Shown here one piece after another: positions 59,884 through 64,000 of a stretch of DNA of 64,000 nucleotides. The translations under genes were made by a program, and so were the position numbers. This stretch comes from a bacterium (GTDB lineage: Bacteria; Joyebacterota; Joyebacteria; Joyebacterales; Joyebacteraceae). The notes below the pieces were generated by a model. It ran no database searches. It was given only the letters and a program-made list of their open reading frames with translations, and was not told the origin of the DNA. The stretch lies in the NCBI GenBank assembly GCA_029990205.1, contig JAPEKQ010000009.1:3580-67579 (forward strand), given 5' to 3'. The number at the start of each line of letters is the position of its first letter. The first letter of the stretch is position 1.

Positions 59884-61281
59884 TTACCGACCGCCGATCG
59901 TCAGTTCGCACCGGACGTACGGGCCGCCGCCGTCGACCTTGGCCGGCTGACCCTTCCCGCAGTGGCCCGTACCGATGGACCACTCGAAGTCCGAACTCAC
60001 GGCGTCGACGCTCTTGAGCACATCGAAGGCGTCGCCTGATATCGTCGCCCCGCGCATGAGCTTGCCGAGCTTCCCCTTCTTGATCTCGTACGCTTCCTGC
60101 ACGCCGAACATGAACTCAGCGGTCGCATCCGCCTGCCCGCTGTTTGCTCCCTTGAGCAGGAAGCCGTCGTTGACACCGGCCACGAGCTCGTCCAGCGACT
60201 TCGCGTCTCCGTTCGCCGGCTCCAGATACGTGTTCCGCATCCTGATGATCGGCTCGTCGCGGTAGAGCCACGCCCTCGAGTTGCCCGTGGGCGCAACACC
60301 GAACCGCGCCGCGGACTCGCGGTCGTGGAGATAGGATTTGAGCACGCCGTTCTCAATGACAACGGACTTCTGCGCGTGGACTCCCTCGTCGTCGACAAGA
60401 ACGACCCCGCCGGCCGACGGAGCGCCGATGGAGGCGGGACCGCTGTCGACGAGCGTGACGTGCTCGCTCGCGACGCGCTCCCCGATCTTGTCCGCCGCGG
60501 CGGATCCCGAGAGGACGAAGTCGGCCTCGACCGTGTGGCCGATAGCCTCGTGTGCAAGGAGTCCGACGAGGTCCGGCGCCAGCACGACGGTTGTCCTGCC
60601 GCCTGGAGCATACGGCGCGTCGAGGAGGTCGACGGCCATCTTCGCCACGCGACCCGAGAGTTCTTCGGGCGTCCAGCGAGCGAAGAGCTCCGGCCAGCCG
60701 CCGGTGACACCGGCGCCCTGATAGCTCATGACCATGTCGTCGCCGGACGCGGCGGTCGCCGCGATGACGAACTCAGCCTTCGCGTCCTCGATGTGCGCGT
60801 CGGCGCCGTCGGTGGAGACGATCCATTTCTCGTCGATGAGTTCCGTGTACCGACTCATTGCCGAACGGATACGGTCGGACGCATCACGCGTTCGCCTCTC
60901 GGCCTCGACCACCAGAGCGGCCTTCTCCTCGGTGGTATGCGTCGCAAGCTCGGCGGCGTTCCCGCTGGTGAAGTCTCCGACGGCCAGCTCGCACTCAGCG
61001 AGACGCTCGATCTTCTCCAGCCGGCCGGCCGACGACGCCTCGGCGGATGCCGTCGCATCCCGGACGGCGCGTTCGATGTCGGTCCTCTCGAGACTCCCGG
61101 TGCTCGAGAATCCCCAGGTGCCGTTCACCAGAACGCGCACACCCACGCCGCATGTCTTGCGGTACGCGGCAGTCTCGAGCGTGCCCTTCCGCACGAGGAT
61201 CTGGAGCGCGCGCCGGTCGTGGACCCGCAACTCGGTCCAGTGCTTCGCATCGGCCGCAATGGTCTTCAGAATGTCGCGCAT
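59884..61281 (-). CDS. tldD: TldD family metalloprotease
   Basis: A 465-residue TldD with zinc motif HEAIGH (about residues 244-249) and GHTVEADFVLSGSAAAD. The C-terminal region includes GRAWLYRDEPIIRMRNTYLE-type (SRAWLYRDEP, then IIRMRNTYLEPANGD) and GTGHCGKGQP. It pairs with tldE downstream. RBS GGGGAG. The natural substrate is unknown; related pairs mature modified peptides or degrade unfolded peptides. Confidence 0.95.
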   Translation of the reverse strand: MRDILKTIAADAKHWTELRVHDRRALQILVRKGTLETAAYRKTCGVGVRVLVNGTWGFSSTGSLERTDIERAVRDATASAEASSAGRLEKIERLAECELAVGDFTSGNAAELATHTTEEKAALVVEAERRTRDASDRIRSAMSRYTELIDEKWIVSTDGADAHIEDAKAEFVIAATAASGDDMVMSYQGAGVTGGWPELFARWTPEELSGRVAKMAVDLLDAPYAPGGRTTVVLAPDLVGLLAHEAIGHTVEADFVLSGSAAADKIGERVASEHVTLVDSGPASIGAPSAGGVVLVDDEGVHAQKSVVIENGVLKSYLHDRESAARFGVAPTGNSRAWLYRDEPIIRMRNTYLEPANGDAKSLDELVAGVNDGFLLKGANSGQADATAEFMFGVQEAYEIKKGKLGKLMRGATISGDAFDVLKSVDAVSSDFEWSIGTGHCGKGQPAKVDGGGPYVRCELTIGGR

Positions 61282-61303
61282 TGTCTCCCCTCATCTGTCT
61301 GGA

Positions 61304-63715
61304 TCAGTCGCCGGAGACCGTCTCAAGGATGAAGACGGATCCCTCGTATGCAGCGAGCGTCACGGTCATCACGCGATCACCGCTGACCTCCGCGGGCTCG
61401 AATACCGCCCCGCTCACGGCGTCACGGACGACCATCGACAGCGCACCCCGGTCGGTCACGTCAGGATCAGACACGAATCCGAGCGGCACGTTGACCGTCA
61501 CACCCTCATCCGAGACGTTCATCACGACGACGGCCGAGCCGTCCTCACCGTCGCGGCGGTACGCGTAGACCGGGCCGTCCGCCAGGAGCGTCTCGAACGA
61601 ACCGTAGACCAGACACGGGTTGTCGCGCCGGATGGCGATGAGATCACGGTAGTAGCCGTGCATCGCTGCGCGGTCCGGATCCTGTTCCCAGTTCCACGGG
61701 AACGTGCGCCGGCAGTCCGGGTCGTGCGCCCCGTCCAGCGCCACCTCGTCGCCGTAGTAGATGTGCGGCGCGCCGACATACGTCATCGCGAAGAGCGCGG
61801 CGAGCCGCACTTTCGAGGGGTTGCCGCCGCACTCGCGGAGGAATCGCACGGTGTCGTGACTCCCGACGAGGTTCATCTGCGCGAGCACGCCCTCCCGCGC
61901 ATAGATGAGCCGCCCCGGTGCAAGCGTCCGGTCGAACTCGTCCGCGGCCATGCTCTCCTGCGCGATGAACTTGAGGACCGGCTCGCGGAAGAATGCGTAG
62001 TTCATCACGGCGTCGTAGTACCGGCCGTTGACATACTGCGGGGACGGCCCCCACAGCTCGCCGTTGATGTAGGCGTCGGGCTTGACGCTCTTGACGCGCT
62101 CACGGAAGAGCTCCCAGAACCAGAACGGCACTTCGCCGGCGACGTCGAGCCGGTACCCGTCGACGTCGATCTCAGCGAGCCAGTACTCGGCAACGTCAAG
62201 CAGGTGGTTGACGAGCGGCCAGTTCGGCTCGGCGTCATCGATGTCGGTGACACCGTTCTCCTGGTCGTTCGGTCGCGAGAGGTCGAAGTTGAAGTTCGGC
62301 ATCTGTCCGAATCCCCACCAGCAGTCGTAGTCGTCCCTGCCGCCGCTCAACTGGCCCTCCGGGAGCGGCCACCGGTGCCACTCGTACCAGTCCCAGTACT
62401 CGGACTCCACGCCCTTCTCCCGGGTGTCGGAGAAGGCCCAGTGCGTCTCGCCCGTGTGGTTGATGGCGAGGTCGAGCACGACCCGGATGCCGCGTTCGTG
62501 ACAGTCGGCAACGAATGCGGCGAACTCCTCGTTCGTCCCCATGTGCGGGTCGATGCGTCGGTAGTCGACCGCGTCGTACTTGTGACTGCTCTTGGACTCG
62601 AACAGAGGGTTGAAGTAGAGAATCGTCACTCCGAGGTCATCGAGGTAGTCGAGCCCTTCACTGAGACCGGCGATGTCGCCGCCGTAGAACGAGTACCAGT
62701 CCGGCTTCCCATCGGTGCGATAGGGACTCACCGCAAGCCCCGCGATGTCGTACCAGTCCTCGACGAAGTGGAAGTACTCACCGTTGGTCTTCCCGGACGC
62801 CGGCAGATCCGTGCGCCCCTCGTAGTACCACTCCGTGAAGTCCGGATCGTTGTCGGTGCTCCCGTTCCTGAACCGCTCGGGGAAGATCTGGTAGATGACG
62901 CCTTCCTTGACCCAGTCGGGGGTCTCGAAGGCTGCGTAATCGGCGACGCGAAGCACGTAGTAGCCGGCGTCGTCCATGGTCTCGGACGGCTCGACGCCGT
63001 TCGGACCGACCCACATGACGGTCTCGCCGTCAGCGAGCGCGAACCGGTACTCGAAGCGCTCACCGAGCGAAAGCTGTCGGGTGTAGTAGTCGTACGTCCC
63101 GTCGGTGTCGGACAGCTCCATCTGGTATCCGCCGGATGACTCGCCGGCGACCCAGACGGAGACGCGGTCGACGTCACCGGCCCACGCGCGAACGCGGAGC
63201 GTGACCGACCCGTCCGAAGCGACCGCGCGCTCCCACGCGTCCTCGCTGTGCGAAAGGCCTTCGGTCGTGATCTTGCCGTCGCCGCGCTGCATGTGAACGC
63301 CTTCGAACGACGAGTCGACTCGGAGTACGGAGTTCTGACCGCCGTACCCGTCGTCGCGGAAGTCCTCGGCCGTCTCGTCCGTTATCCAGTTCCCGTCCGC
63401 GACGAACTTGTACTGGTACTCACCCTCGGTGAGCATGAGCATCATCTGCCAGACGTCGCCGGTCCTCGTCATCAGGGTGGCTTCTGGATTCCACGAGTTG
63501 AACGTTCCCGCCAGGAACACTCTGTCGTAGTCGGTGTCCGTCCGGAACTCGAAACGCACCTTCTTGAGCGCCGACTGCTCACCCGCTTCCGCCGTTGGAT
63601 CGCCCGAGACGGTCTGCGGCGAGCAGGCTGTCACGGCCACGACCAGGAGACAGAGCATCAGCACCCGGTGTGCGAGCCGGACGATCGGTCGCGGTCTGCC
63701 ACGATATCGAGACAT
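61304..63715 (-). CDS. GH13 alpha-amylase family lipoprotein with N-terminal E-set domains
   Basis: An 803-residue lipoprotein (signal to about 33, lipobox VTAC). Residues about 45-135 are a CBM48/E-set like glycogen-binding domain (FLAGTFNSWNP, then YQYKFVADGNW), close to the ParA fusion domain. A second E-set domain (about 160-270) precedes the GH13 barrel. The barrel has YQIFPERFRNGSTDNDP, VVLDLAINHTGETH, DGYRLDVAGEVP (nucleophile Asp), YINGELWG (acid Glu) and NLVGSHDTVRF, all catalytic regions present. This is the neopullulanase/cyclomaltodextrinase-like layout. RBS GGAGGG. It probably degrades maltodextrin at the cell surface. Confidence 0.93.
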   Translation of the reverse strand: MSRYRGRPRPIVRLAHRVLMLCLLVVAVTACSPQTVSGDPTAEAGEQSALKKVRFEFRTDTDYDRVFLAGTFNSWNPEATLMTRTGDVWQMMLMLTEGEYQYKFVADGNWITDETAEDFRDDGYGGQNSVLRVDSSFEGVHMQRGDGKITTEGLSHSEDAWERAVASDGSVTLRVRAWAGDVDRVSVWVAGESSGGYQMELSDTDGTYDYYTRQLSLGERFEYRFALADGETVMWVGPNGVEPSETMDDAGYYVLRVADYAAFETPDWVKEGVIYQIFPERFRNGSTDNDPDFTEWYYEGRTDLPASGKTNGEYFHFVEDWYDIAGLAVSPYRTDGKPDWYSFYGGDIAGLSEGLDYLDDLGVTILYFNPLFESKSSHKYDAVDYRRIDPHMGTNEEFAAFVADCHERGIRVVLDLAINHTGETHWAFSDTREKGVESEYWDWYEWHRWPLPEGQLSGGRDDYDCWWGFGQMPNFNFDLSRPNDQENGVTDIDDAEPNWPLVNHLLDVAEYWLAEIDVDGYRLDVAGEVPFWFWELFRERVKSVKPDAYINGELWGPSPQYVNGRYYDAVMNYAFFREPVLKFIAQESMAADEFDRTLAPGRLIYAREGVLAQMNLVGSHDTVRFLRECGGNPSKVRLAALFAMTYVGAPHIYYGDEVALDGAHDPDCRRTFPWNWEQDPDRAAMHGYYRDLIAIRRDNPCLVYGSFETLLADGPVYAYRRDGEDGSAVVVMNVSDEGVTVNVPLGFVSDPDVTDRGALSMVVRDAVSGAVFEPAEVSGDRVMTVTLAAYEGSVFILETVSGD

Positions 63716-63826
63716 GGGTATCCCTCCGGTCGCGGCGACGCTCGGTCGCCGACCCTGTTGGTGGATTGACATGTACGATCCGGTGCCCCGCGGCCGCGGC
63801 CGGCTCACGGGACGCATGGAGGGATT

Positions 63827-64000
63827 CTACCGCAGAGCGGCCTTGAAGTCGAACGTCTCGGTCACGAGCGCATCGCCGTGGTGCCCGACATCGAGCCCCC
63901 GCCCGATCATGGTGCCGAGTTCGCGGACACCGGTCCGCGAGCCGATGACGATGGCGCCGACGAGAACGCCGTCCTCGAGGACGACCTTCCTGTACAGACC
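63827..64000 (-). CDS. C-terminal end of an FAD/NAD(P)-dependent oxidoreductase (partial)
   Basis: The last 57 residues plus TAG of a minus-strand gene that enters from the right edge. It begins GLYRKVVLEDGVLVGAIVIG, the C-terminal motif of rubredoxin/nitrite-reductase-type NAD(P)/FAD oxidoreductases (YRKLVLxDGxLVGAIL pattern). The active part is outside the window. It ends 112 bases before the amylase start. Confidence 0.75.
   Translation of the reverse strand, partial: GLYRKVVLEDGVLVGAIVIGSRTGVRELGTMIGRGLDVGHHGDALVTETFDFKAALR

Noticed and set aside
1-64000. CRISPR arrays, prophage or IS elements
   Set aside because: No regularly spaced repeats, transposase, integrase or terminal inverted repeats were seen.

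Overview
The window is about 64 kb of GC-rich bacterial chromosome. Coding is dense, and three quarters of it lies on the minus strand. Lipoprotein signal peptides, beta-barrel outer-membrane proteins, a PEP-CTERM protein and a MurJ flippase point to a diderm. Rnf, an NrdD-family ribonucleotide reductase and an AmmeMemoRadiSam-type radical SAM enzyme suggest anaerobic or microaerobic life. FlgD-type C-terminal domains next to PorV/PorQ-like barrels resemble the FCB superphylum and its uncultured relatives (Eisenbacteria or Krumholzibacteriota type). That placement is inference; no rRNA gene is present.

Layout. (1) 1-2.4 kb: start of an unknown gene, a DUF3179 protein, and a fibro-slime/PEP-CTERM gene broken by an in-frame TAG. 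(2) 2.5-18.6 kb: one unbroken minus-strand train, rnfCDGEAB-menA-apbE-radical SAM-NusG_II-Gx transporter-rseC-rsfS-PAS-two nitroreductases-two lipoproteins-argS. ApbE can flavinylate RnfG and RnfD, and the NusG_II, Gx and RseC-like proteins are common Rnf companions. (3) 18.7-28 kb: a lipoprotein, a glutaredoxin-like protein, a long NrdD without the expected glycyl-radical Gly, dCMP deaminase, glyA, rpiB, a low-MW phosphatase, a TsaC-like protein and purD. (4) 28-35 kb: four secreted proteins that all end in the same signature (S/T-W-G-x-I-K-S/A-x-Y-R at the very C-terminus), interrupted by an ECF sigma/anti-sigma pair. (5) 35.3-41.3 kb: tRNA-Thr, tRNA-Phe, galE, trpB2, serA, murJ. (6) 41.5-49.1 kb, plus strand: two outer-membrane proteins flank a 1704-residue repeat protein with a FlgD-like C-terminus. 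(7) 49.2-55 kb: an XRE-cupin regulator, a small barrel, lipoproteins, a transglutaminase, a 39-residue Lys-rich peptide and a sigma-like regulator. (8) 55-58.5 kb: three genes encoding a ParA ATPase fused to a glycogen-binding domain, a second P-loop ATPase and an unknown protein. (9) 58.5-64 kb: tldE, tldD, a GH13 amylase lipoprotein, and the end of an FAD/NAD-dependent oxidoreductase.

Most worth following up: the shared C-terminal signature, the NrdD that lacks its radical glycine, and the ParA-glycogen-binding fusion with its operon partners. Sigma70-like promoters (TTGACA-type boxes, 17-18 bp spacers) and hairpin terminators are visible in many gaps. Gaps not listed separately showed nothing recognisable.
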